DNA from: Aquibacillus koreensis
Lineage (GTDB): Bacteria > Bacillota > Bacilli > Bacillales > Amphibacillaceae
Length of the DNA: 64,000 nt
Assembly (NCBI RefSeq): GCF_025154055.1
Contig: NZ_JAOALK010000012.1
Coordinates: forward strand, 172,614 to 236,613
Reading direction: 5' to 3'
In this document: piece after piece, positions 44,376 through 51,865 of the stretch
How the letters are laid out: each line of letters begins with the position of its first letter
Numbering within the stretch: position 1 is the first letter of the stretch
Notes under the pieces: generated by a model
The model's input: only the letters and a program-made list of their open reading frames with translations
Database searches by the model: none
What the model was told of the DNA's origin: nothing
Position numbers and translations under genes: made by a program

Positions 44376-44529
44376 CTTATAACAACCTGTCAACAATATG
44401 TCCTGATAGTGATTTAATGAAAAGTTTATTCAACTAAACTCCCGATATTGCAACAAGCACTACTTTTTTAATGTGAATACTTATTAGTACACATACATGT
44501 TCTGTACTTTCAGATCCTCTATATTTTTA

Positions 44530-45252
44530 CTATACTTTTTCACCAAACAACCTATGGTAAAGAGACATTATAATCCATATAACTGTTGGAAGTATGACTG
44601 CTCCTATGATCATATATGCAAGGGTAAGAAATGCATTGCTTGAGTCATCAATCACTAACAAAATGATAATAGCAATACCTAAGAATAGAAATGGCAGTAA
44701 TTTTATTAATTTAGATAAACCTTTTTTTCCTTCTACCCTCCATTTATTATTATATATCGTTAGTACAGTCCAAAGAGTTGGAACTGCAATTACACTAAGA
44801 ATAACAGCCGCTATATTGAGTATCGTTTGTAATAAGCCTGTGCTTATGAATGTTCCAAGCCATACAAGTGCTGTTATAAAAAGCAATGAAAGGGTGAACC
44901 ATTTCATTGAACTTCCTAAGTTATCATGTTTTTCAACAACTGTTTCACGATCACTATAAATGGGCCTTATACCTGGTAATGCACGAAATAAGTGAATATT
45001 CCCCTCTGAAGTAACATGGCTCCATCCAGCGGAATTAAAAAAGTCAAAATACTCCTCTGCTTCATTCTCTTCTAATGAACGATAATCAACACTATAAATG
45101 TAATCTGTGCTTATTCCCTTTTCAAGTTTATACCCCATTAATGTAAAGTCACGGACATGCCAACCTTTTAAAGAAAATCTTCGTAATTTGTCCATATCCT
45201 TACCCTCAGAAAAAGCTAAACCACCTGACATTACATACTTTGTATTTCTCAT
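44530..45252 (-). CDS. DUF2812 membrane protein
   Basis: 240 residues. Soluble N-terminal half with the DUF2812 landmarks LRRFSLKGWHVRDFTLMGYK and EYFDFFNSAGWSHVTSEGNI, HLFRA, then four TM segments. DUF2812 proteins are regularly encoded behind a PadR regulator; here the start overlaps the PadR stop (ATGA). Function unknown, possibly a membrane-stress partner. Confidence 0.88.
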   Translation of the reverse strand: MRNTKYVMSGGLAFSEGKDMDKLRRFSLKGWHVRDFTLMGYKLEKGISTDYIYSVDYRSLEENEAEEYFDFFNSAGWSHVTSEGNIHLFRALPGIRPIYSDRETVVEKHDNLGSSMKWFTLSLLFITALVWLGTFISTGLLQTILNIAAVILSVIAVPTLWTVLTIYNNKWRVEGKKGLSKLIKLLPFLFLGIAIIILLVIDDSSNAFLTLAYMIIGAVILPTVIWIIMSLYHRLFGEKV

Positions 45253-45566
45253 TCTTCGGCCTCCTTAAGTCCCATTTCTGCTAAATCAATCATTAATTTT
45301 CTCAGTTTCACATCTGCTTCTAAAACTTCTTTACCTTTCTGGGTAAGCAGATACGTTTTCCGCCTTGGATCTGATCCATCATAAAGATATATCCAATCTT
45401 GTTTTAATAATTTCTTGATGATCGTGTACATTGAAGCAGGTCCTATCGTTATTGCTCCTTTTGTTCTTTCTTCAATTAGGTTCATGATCGCGTAACCATG
45501 CCTTGGTTTTGTTAATGCCGCCATAATATAAAACATTGAATCCGTTAATTGTTCAGTCGTTTTCAA
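45249..45566 (-). CDS. PadR-family transcriptional regulator
   Basis: 105 residues, the short (subfamily 2-like) PadR type: TDSMFYIMAALTKPRHGYAI, then SMYTIIKKLLKQDWIYLYDG, the winged helix with DPRRKTYLLTQKGKEVL. It represses its own operon until a ligand or stress releases it. A very large perfect inverted repeat (45625..45680) lies 60 bases upstream. Confidence 0.92.
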   Translation of the reverse strand: MKTTEQLTDSMFYIMAALTKPRHGYAIMNLIEERTKGAITIGPASMYTIIKKLLKQDWIYLYDGSDPRRKTYLLTQKGKEVLEADVKLRKLMIDLAEMGLKEAEE

Positions 45567-45624
45567 CTAATCACCTTCTATATCTTCTTATGATATATCA
45601 TTTTGTGATATATCTGCTTATTTT

Positions 45625-45680
45625 TAATGTATCACTTTATGATATATTTGTCTATAGATATATCATAAAGTGATACATTA
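45625..45680 (-). promoter_or_regulatory. Large PadR operator candidate
   Basis: Two perfect 23-base arms (45625..45647 and 45658..45680) with a 10-base spacer; arm core ATGTATCACTTTATGATATA. The word TGATATATCA recurs once more at 45590..45612 between this repeat and the gene. PadR proteins bind ATGT...ACAT-type dyads, and both arms end in such words. Confidence 0.8.
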
Positions 45681-45774
45681 AATTATGAGATGTACTATGT
45701 TAAGAATTCCTTTTCATTATCCAGCTCCCTAAAAAGCGTTTCCTGAAGTTGTGGATAACTGATAAGTGAATTTT

Positions 45775-45900
45775 TTAAACAAGCAAAAACACAATACCAC
45801 AGCCCAAAAATGGAATAGAATACAAACGTGGCAATTCCTTAGAGTTCAAAAAGAAAATGACTAGAGCTATAATGATAAGAGCAAATCCGACAATCTTCAT
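45775..45900 (-). CDS. 41-residue one- to two-TM protein
   Basis: ATG at 45900 after AGGATGTGAG. Product: MKIVGFALIIIALVIFFLNS, a short polar turn (KELPRLYS) and a second hydrophobic stretch ending FLLV. A typical Bacillus mini-protein of unknown role. Confidence 0.5.
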   Translation of the reverse strand: MKIVGFALIIIALVIFFLNSKELPRLYSIPFLGCGIVFLLV

Positions 45901-45969
45901 TTTTCTCACATCCTAACTAAGAATTTTTATTTTGAAAAACGGTAGAATCTAACCAAACTTCAACGACAA

Positions 45970-46653
45970 CTAAGCTTTCAAATCTTTTAATAACATTGTT
46001 AATTCATCAAGGCTATGTATTACTGCTACATCAGTATGCGTGATGTTATTTTTTCGATTTAACCATATTCCCGTCATCCCTGCTTTTTCACTACCTATTG
46101 CATCGGTTTCCAGTCGATCACCTATATAATAACTTTCATGCACTTGAACGTACGCTTTACCACATGCTTTTTGAAAGATAGTAGGATTAGGTTTAGCTAC
46201 TCCCATTTCACTTGAAGTAACAATACAATCAAAAAAATGATGTATCTTTATTAAACCTAGCTTTTCTAATTGTTGGTTATAATCACCATTACTTATAATT
46301 CCAAGGCGAAATTCCTGTTTCTTCAGTTGCTGTAAGCAAGGAATCACATCTTCAAAAGTTAACCAATTACTTTTATATAAACTCAAGTAATGATTGAATT
46401 TACGATCTGCTTGTTCGTCGTTTAAATGATGGCCAAACAAATCTTTGATTCGCATTCTTCTTTGATCTTGAAAAGATAATTCGTTGGCTAGAAACTTTTC
46501 AAAGTACTTTTCAGATAAGCTATTCCATCGTTCGATAAATTCGTTTTCACTATACTCCATATCACTTTTAAAAGTTCTATGAAAATCGATCGCTCCCATT
46601 TGTTCTGCTCGCTCATGGTCAAGTAATGTTGCATCTATGTCAAAAAATATCAC
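45970..46653 (-). CDS. HAD-family hydrolase (YjjG/haloacid-dehalogenase-like phosphatase)
   Basis: 227 residues. Motif I FDIDATLLDHE (D-x-D-x-T), helical cap (about 15-85), motif II GIISNGD, Lys in VAKPNPTIFQKA and motif IV YIGDRLETDAIGSEKAGM. It resembles YjjG-type pyrimidine 5'-nucleotidases and YfnB. GTG start after GGGAGG. Physiological substrate unknown. Confidence 0.85.
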   Translation of the reverse strand: MIFFDIDATLLDHERAEQMGAIDFHRTFKSDMEYSENEFIERWNSLSEKYFEKFLANELSFQDQRRMRIKDLFGHHLNDEQADRKFNHYLSLYKSNWLTFEDVIPCLQQLKKQEFRLGIISNGDYNQQLEKLGLIKIHHFFDCIVTSSEMGVAKPNPTIFQKACGKAYVQVHESYYIGDRLETDAIGSEKAGMTGIWLNRKNNITHTDVAVIHSLDELTMLLKDLKA

Positions 46654-46708
46654 GACTCTATCCTCCCTCTATTTTTTCTTCTTGTCTATTTGCACCCGTT
46701 AGCACAAT

Positions 46709-47174
46709 TCATTCTTCAAATACAATCGAAAATAATTTTTCTACTTGTCTTGATGATGAAGTACAATCATCTAGAGTATAAGTTATCTTATTATTTTCTT
46801 CTTGCTTTTCGAGTTCAGAACAGGTGTCATGCGTTTTTTTTACGTAATCTTCGGAACTTAACGTTGCATGTGTAGTATCTATTAGTACATGGATTTTTCC
46901 ACCTTTATATATTAAATCAATGAAAAGTGGAACACCTTCGCTATAATGCGTACGCCTTACTCTATCTTCTTTACCATTTTTAACATTATTAAAAAACGCT
47001 ATGAAGCTTTCTTTGTTCTTATAGCCTTCATCTCTCATTGTTGAGACCAAATCTCCTCTTTTTATTGCTTCTTCCATATCATAAGCCTCTGAAGGTTCCA
47101 ATTCTACAGGGTCCAAAGTTTCATGCTGATAAGAGAATTACTAGAAACATTCCAATGGCAATATATCTGAGCAT
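46709..47174 (-). pseudogene. DUF4362 lipoprotein, second copy, frameshifted at the lipobox
   Basis: The ATG at 47174 begins MLRYIAIGMFLVILLSA and then stops (TGA near 47125). From there a shifted frame carries the complete DUF4362 domain (ETLDPVELEPSEAYDMEEAI ... SRQVEKLFSIVFEE). Compared with the intact copy at 38807..39280, eight bases covering the lipid-accepting Cys and the next residues (C-D-Q) are missing. The 135-residue part from 47116 could only be made as an unexported fragment. Confidence 0.8.
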
Positions 47175-47251
47175 CTAATTGAAACCTCCCTTTGATTTAG
47201 TACTTCTAACTTAACTAAGTTCCCTATAGTTGAATTAGCTTTATGAAACAT

Positions 47252-47629
47252 TCATTCAAAATCCTCGAAAGCACTATCAAGTTTTGTTACTAAACGATCG
47301 TTACCTTGCATATAAAAGATCAACACTTTATGCAATCCATAGGTTGCAGTTGGAGTTGCAAACATAGCTGTTGGATATGGGTCTGCTTGAACCTCTTTTC
47401 TATCTTCATCTGATGAAAAAAGATGGACACGAAGTCTACCCTCACTTAATTCATAGGAATAATTTTCCTTAGTACTTCTTAGTTCTGGAATCTGCGACAT
47501 CTCATTATATTCTATTCCTTCATTATCGAGAGCTAACAGGATATCTTCTATTGTCAATTCTTGTTTCTCGGAACATCCCGAAACAAAAAGTACGAATAGT
47601 AATAAAGTTAAAGCTATACTTTTTTCCAA
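47252..47629 (-). CDS. Small lipoprotein, unknown function
   Basis: 125 residues. TTG start at 47629 after GGGGGAATGA; signal peptide ALTLLLFVLFVSGC with Cys near residue 19. The mature part begins SEKQELTIEDILLALDNEGI, then a short alpha/beta domain ending AFEDFE. Shape resembles other Bacillus lipoproteins of unknown role. Confidence 0.7.
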   Translation of the reverse strand: MEKSIALTLLLFVLFVSGCSEKQELTIEDILLALDNEGIEYNEMSQIPELRSTKENYSYELSEGRLRVHLFSSDEDRKEVQADPYPTAMFATPTATYGLHKVLIFYMQGNDRLVTKLDSAFEDFE

Positions 47630-47689
47630 AATTCATTCCCCCGCTTCCACATATTTCTTGTTAAACATTCCGACCTTTATTGCAATAGT

Positions 47690-47772
47690 TCTTTGTTAAA
47701 ATTTTAACATAATATCCCAACGAACTTTTTTAAATTCAAAAGAAAAAAACCGCCACGATTCGTGACGATCCA
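47690..47772 (-). promoter_or_regulatory. Shared terminator-promoter module, diverged copy at 47.7 kb
   Basis: Read leftward: hairpin GTCACGA-AT-CGTGGC followed by T7 ends the transcript of 47813..48394. Then comes GGGATATTATGTTAAAAT, the shared promoter core, before the lipoprotein gene 47252..47629. Confidence 0.55.
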
Positions 47773-47812
47773 CTTGTCATATATTTGCTCTCGTTAATGA
47801 AAAAGGTAGACT

Positions 47813-48394
47813 TTACTGTTCATCTATTTTATACCACCTTATATCTTCATTTAGATTAATATGTGTTGCATGTTCAGGATAACCAAAATAATAAAGCTCA
47901 TCACCCTCTTTATTGGTTGCAACTGCATTAAGGTGGTCCATTTGTTTTCTATTTGAAAATAAGAAAGTAATGGGTTCTCCCATCTTTATAACCTTTTTCT
48001 TCGTGTATGGCTCTACACCAGCTTCAATATATGCAACTTCTTCATCGTAGGATATTATACTCAGCATAGAGGCCACTCCCTCTTTTGTTGAATAATTAAT
48101 ACCGCCAATTGTTTGAATTTTATCAGACCTAAAAGGAGTAAAGGTTGATACACCACTATGATAGAAAAAACCTTTCTTTATAGATACTACTGTATGATAC
48201 ATTTTCTCTTTATCACTCTTAAATAAGAAAATACCAGTTGAACCTATATCATGTTGTTCCACCAACTCTGCATCTACTGGAAGGAATTCATGACTTTTAG
48301 CAGCACTTAGAGCATTAAACCTATATCCACTTAAAAATAAAATAAAGAATAGTATAATAATCAATGGTAATATGAATAGCCATTTTTTACGCAT
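47813..48394 (-). CDS. Membrane-anchored extracytoplasmic protein, unknown function
   Basis: 193 residues. N-terminal anchor (WLFILPLIIILFFILFLSGY), then a beta-rich domain (ELVEQHDIGSTGIFLFKSDK ... YHTVVSIKKGFFYHSG). AGGGGGAG precedes the ATG. Similar in plan to 40046..40621. Confidence 0.65.
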   Translation of the reverse strand: MRKKWLFILPLIIILFFILFLSGYRFNALSAAKSHEFLPVDAELVEQHDIGSTGIFLFKSDKEKMYHTVVSIKKGFFYHSGVSTFTPFRSDKIQTIGGINYSTKEGVASMLSIISYDEEVAYIEAGVEPYTKKKVIKMGEPITFLFSNRKQMDHLNAVATNKEGDELYYFGYPEHATHINLNEDIRWYKIDEQ

Positions 48395-48457
48395 AAACTC
48401 CCCCTAAAATTCAACAGCTTCCTTATACAACATTACTACTTTAGTTGAAAGAGAATT

Positions 48458-48557
48458 CTATATACTTTCTAAAATCTCTTTTGCTAACAAATCAACTTCT
48501 TCTAATTTTTCATTATCCGAAGGGCTCTCTGCCAATCGAATAAATTTTAATTGTAAT
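48458..48557 (-). pseudogene. Short C-terminal gene remnant
   Basis: The leftward frame reads LQLKFIRLAESPSDNEKLEE, then VDLLAKEILESI and stop, with a stop just upstream and no start codon or ribosome binding site. It looks like the end of a soluble helical protein. The identity is not known and chance cannot be excluded. Confidence 0.35.
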
Positions 48558-48595
48558 TATTCACAATATTTATGCTTATTGATGATTATTCATTA

Positions 48596-48949
48596 TCAAC
48601 TATTGTAATTTAGTCGTTTTGACATTAGAAGAACTGCATAGGCATTTATTAAGGTAAATATAACTACTACAAACAAAAGAAATATAGGAAATGAATGAGA
48701 GAATAACGCCCATATAACTGCTCCGATTGTATACAAAGTGTAGAATGCCACACAAATAATTCCTAACCATAAAAAAGATTTATTATCTTTATTGGAACCG
48801 ATTGCAGATAGAAAAAATAATAGTGAAAATACTCCCCCTACTATTGCCCAAGCGATTTGATCATTGAAAAATCCTACTGAATTCCATACCAAAGCTACAC
48901 ACATAAATGCTAAATATAATGATACAATTTTTTTATTATTCACATACAT
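48596..48949 (-). CDS. Four-TM membrane protein, unknown function
   Basis: 117 residues with four hydrophobic segments; the only polar stretches are the ends and the loop GSNKDNKS. AGGAGA before the ATG. It is preceded by a copy of the shared promoter module. Confidence 0.65.
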   Translation of the reverse strand: MYVNNKKIVSLYLAFMCVALVWNSVGFFNDQIAWAIVGGVFSLLFFLSAIGSNKDNKSFLWLGIICVAFYTLYTIGAVIWALFSHSFPIFLLFVVVIFTLINAYAVLLMSKRLNYNS

Positions 48950-49037
48950 TCTCCTATCTTTTTATAACAACAACGACATTCTATTAAAAAGTTACAAAGT
49001 ATGTTGCGAATCAGGCTTGATATTTTTTCTTCCACAT

Positions 49038-49110
49038 TCCTGCCATTTAATTTAAGATGACAGATTCACATTTATTTTAACATAAAATTCCAATAATTCT
49101 CAAAACTGAT
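49038..49110 (-). promoter_or_regulatory. Shared promoter module, leftward copy at 49.1 kb
   Basis: Read leftward: TTATTGGAATTTTATGTTAA, AATAAATGTGAATC, ATCTTAAATTAAATGGCAG. The hairpin part is absent. It precedes 48596..48949. Confidence 0.6.
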
Positions 49111-49182
49111 CCAAGATATATCACACCAGCTAGGAGTCTAACCCAAAATCATGCTATCATTGTAAAAGATTGGAGGGGTTAT

Positions 49183-49575
49183 ATGAAAAAAACTGTGAAA
49201 GTAGTTGCGGCTATTATCGAAAATGAAAACGAAGAAATATTATGTGCGCTAAGATCTCCTGAGATGGTTATTCCAAATATGTGGGAGTTTCCTGGTGGTA
49301 AAGTGGAAGAAGAGGAAGACATACATAGCGCCTTGATTAGAGAAATCCAAGAAGAGCTAGATTGCACAATCGAAACAATTGAATTGTTTCATGATCATAC
49401 GCATGAATACGACGCCTTCATTATCAATCTTATAGCTATAAAAAGTAAAATCGTTAAAGGCACACCTAAGAAAAGCGAACATTCCAAGCTTATATGGTTA
49501 AACAGAAAGAACCTGACCTCCCTCCAATGGGCTCCCGCTGACATTCCAGCCGTCGAACAGCTAATTCAAGAATGA
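49183..49575 (+). CDS. MutT-like NUDIX hydrolase
   Basis: 130 residues. The NUDIX box is GGKVEEEEDIHSALIREIQE followed by EL (G-x5-E-x7-R-E-U-x-E-E). MWEFPGGK and the C-terminal WLNRKNLTSLQWAPADIP match the MutT/CTP-pyrophosphohydrolase group that cleans oxidised nucleotides. GGAGGGG precedes the ATG. Family A repeat copy 6 starts right after the stop. Confidence 0.9.
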   Translation: MKKTVKVVAAIIENENEEILCALRSPEMVIPNMWEFPGGKVEEEEDIHSALIREIQEELDCTIETIELFHDHTHEYDAFIINLIAIKSKIVKGTPKKSEHSKLIWLNRKNLTSLQWAPADIPAVEQLIQE

Positions 49576-49658
49576 TGGAAACAGGGGGACGGTTCTTTCG
49601 TTTACACTTTTACCACTTTATTACAGTTATGTACACGAGAACCGTCCCCATGTTTCCA
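49576..49658. repeat. Family A repeat, long-spacer form (copy 6)
   Basis: Outer arms GGAAACAGGGGGACGGTTCT / AGAACCGTCCCCATGTTTCC, but the middle is a 38-base spacer with TTTTACCACTTTATTACA, nearly identical to that in copy 7. The two arms are of different subtype (CAGGGGG versus CATGGGG). Confidence 0.85.
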
Positions 49659-49963
49659 TTTAAAAATGGAAGAATTTCACATGGGGGTATAATACTTTGG
49701 ATGGTAGTGCAATTGTAAGTATTCGACTTAGAAAACTTTTAGATTGTGAGCCCAACGTACTATTTGTATGGTTTTTATTCATTTTTGATGTTTGAATGAT
49801 GTAAGTAAAAAGAGATAACATATATAAGTAGCTTTTATTTGGTCTTCATAGATTTATCGATTTGATAAATGATAGAGGATAAAGATAAAGGTTAATAGAC
49901 ATTTGCTACATAAATATAAATACAATAGTAGCAATTAGTAGAATTAGGGGGATTTTATTCAAC
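49659..49963. other. Intergenic, nothing firm recognised
   Basis: AT-rich leader of the glycine-betaine binding protein gene. TATAAATACAAT near 49916 could be a promoter element. No repeat, hairpin or gene is seen. Confidence 0.35.
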
Positions 49964-50884
49964 ATGGTTAAATCAAAATGGAAAAAAATAGGTCTAACTG
50001 CTAGCTTATCTTTAGCCCTTTTTGCCGCTGGGTGTGGGTCAAATGACGGTGGAAATGAGCAAGCTGAGGAGACTACATCAAGCGTTAGTGAAGAATTAGA
50101 ATATACAATTACTGGTATCGAACCTGGTGCTGGACAAACGCAAACAAATGATCAAGCTATAGCTGAGTATGAAAGTCTTGCTGGTTGGGAACAAGAAACT
50201 TCTTCAGCAGGGGCCATGCTAACCGCATTAGGTGAAGCTATTGATAACGAAGAACCGATTATTGTTGCAGCATGGTCACCTCACTATATGTTTGCACAAT
50301 ATGATATAAAATACTTGGAAGACCCTAAACTTATCTTTGGTGAAGAAGAGCATATTACAACCATTGTTAGAAACGGCTTAAAAGACGATATGCCAAATGC
50401 TTATACGATTCTTGATAGTATTTACTTCGAACTACCAGTATTGGAAGAAGCTTTACTCGCAGCAAAAGAAATTGATTTTGATTTCGAAACAATAGCACAA
50501 CAGTGGGTGGATGAAAATGCAGAAAAAGTTGCAGAATGGACAGAAGGGGTAGAGCCTGCTGATGGTGCTTCCATAGACTTGGTTTTAACACCTTGGGATG
50601 CAGAAGCTTTTACAACGAATGTGACTAAACTTGTATTAGAACAACAAGGGTTTGATGTTACGCTAACACCAGTTGATCCATCTATTATGTTTGAAGCAAT
50701 AGCATCAGGAGATTCAGATGCTACGCTATCACCATGGATGCCTGCAACTCACGGTGCATACTACGAGAAGTACGAAGGTCAATTTGAAGACTTAGGCGCG
50801 AACGTAGAAGGGGCTCGAATCGGTTTAGCTGTACCAAGCTATATGGAAATTGATTCTATTGAAGACCTCGAACCTGCAGAGTAA
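49964..50884 (+). CDS. Glycine betaine/proline betaine-binding lipoprotein (OpuAC-like), stand-alone
   Basis: 306 residues. Lipobox FAAGC (Cys24), acidic linker, then an OpuAC-type binding protein: IIVAAWSPHYMFAQYDIKYL, DLVLTPWDAEAFTTNVTKLV and DATLSPWMPATHGAYYEKY carry the three Trp residues (one in each block) of the betaine-binding aromatic cage known in B. subtilis OpuAC. The C-terminus ends IEDLEPAE like OpuAC. It should bind compatible solutes for import under osmotic stress. No opuAA or opuAB gene lies beside it, so it must use a transporter encoded elsewhere. A terminator follows the stop. Confidence 0.88.
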   Translation: MVKSKWKKIGLTASLSLALFAAGCGSNDGGNEQAEETTSSVSEELEYTITGIEPGAGQTQTNDQAIAEYESLAGWEQETSSAGAMLTALGEAIDNEEPIIVAAWSPHYMFAQYDIKYLEDPKLIFGEEEHITTIVRNGLKDDMPNAYTILDSIYFELPVLEEALLAAKEIDFDFETIAQQWVDENAEKVAEWTEGVEPADGASIDLVLTPWDAEAFTTNVTKLVLEQQGFDVTLTPVDPSIMFEAIASGDSDATLSPWMPATHGAYYEKYEGQFEDLGANVEGARIGLAVPSYMEIDSIEDLEPAE

Positions 50885-50905
50885 GCAAACTGAATACTAA
50901 ATATA

Positions 50906-50948
50906 AATGCTCCTCTTTCAGTAATAGACTACTAAAGGGGAGCATTTT
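50906..50948 (+). terminator. Rho-independent terminator
   Basis: AAATGCTCC..CTTT and AAAG..GGAGCATTT arms with a 16-base loop and T4; closes the OpuAC-like gene. Confidence 0.8.
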
Positions 50949-50976
50949 ATTCATATACATTCTTTTCATAAAAAAA

Positions 50977-51714
50977 TCAATCTAGAAGATGAATTTCATC
51001 ATTAACATGTATGTCGCCAGTTTTTATCACTGATGCATAAACACCAAAATTATTGTTATTTTCTCTTATAACTGTTTTATGTAAACTTGCATCTCGCTCA
51101 GCACTATCAGGATTAACAGTAATAATCATGCACCTTTCACAATGTCCTACGAACTCCATTTCTACATCACTTCCTATTTTTATCCGTCGGCCAATCCATT
51201 CTTCTTCAATAAAAGGTTTCTTTTCCTTTAAGGAAATAATTACATTTGGACGAAAGCGTCTTGCATCTACTCTACCTTGTCCCCATAACTCTTCTAACTT
51301 ATCTAATGAAGCATCTGTTGCAAGCAGAACGTGTTCTACTGCAATAGGTCCAATAGGCACATGTGATGGCGTATAATTCCTTGTGGGAATTTTTCGTTTG
51401 GATTTGTTTTCTAATTCTTCAATTAACGCTTCATCAACCCAATCAAAAACTTTACCCTCTGGGGTGATTACTTCAACCTTAGGATACTTGTCCATGGATT
51501 CTTCTCCAACAAATCTCGCTTGATATCGAACCATTTCTTGAAATTGTGATATGGTTAAAAAATCTCCTTTTTTTGTATCGTCTACATAAGTATGGCTACG
51601 ATCTCCGTACAAACCATAGTCCATAATTTTTGTTTTTTCTATACTTTCTCCACGGAAAGATTTCACTGGATGACGAACAATTTCTTTAATATGACCGATT
51701 AACAATTCATTCAC
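50977..51714 (-). CDS. MOSC-domain protein
   Basis: 245 residues. N-terminal beta-barrel (MOSC_N: IVRHPVKSFRGESIEKTKIM, YGDRSHTYVD), then the MOSC domain with RRFRPNVII and the invariant Cys region GHCERCMIITVNPDS. MOSC proteins carry molybdenum-cofactor sulfuration or Mo-dependent N-reduction chemistry (as in YcbX and mARC). The combination is that of YcbX-like proteins without ferredoxin domain. Cytoplasmic. Confidence 0.88.
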   Translation of the reverse strand: MNELLIGHIKEIVRHPVKSFRGESIEKTKIMDYGLYGDRSHTYVDDTKKGDFLTISQFQEMVRYQARFVGEESMDKYPKVEVITPEGKVFDWVDEALIEELENKSKRKIPTRNYTPSHVPIGPIAVEHVLLATDASLDKLEELWGQGRVDARRFRPNVIISLKEKKPFIEEEWIGRRIKIGSDVEMEFVGHCERCMIITVNPDSAERDASLHKTVIRENNNNFGVYASVIKTGDIHVNDEIHLLD

Positions 51715-51781
51715 TCCAATTTTAGTTTATCCTAAAATGAGTGTAACAGAGTGCATTTCCTAACTCTACAAACTAGCATTA

Positions 51782-51862
51782 GGAAACATGGGGACGGTTC
51801 TTGCGTTCACGTTTTTACCACTATATTACATTCGTGCACACAAGAACCGTCCCCATGTTTCT
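51782..51862. repeat. Family A repeat, long-spacer form (copy 7)
   Basis: Outer arms GGAAACATGGGGACGGTTCT / AGAACCGTCCCCATGTTTC; the middle contains TTTTTACCACTATATTACAT, the same spacer as copy 6. It ends four bases before the stop of the quinone oxidoreductase gene. Confidence 0.9.
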
Positions 51863-51865
51863 GCA

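Noticed and set aside
33738..48450. Calling the small-gene array a true integron
   Set aside because: No integron integrase, no attI and no demonstrated attC folding; only the cassette-like layout is visible.
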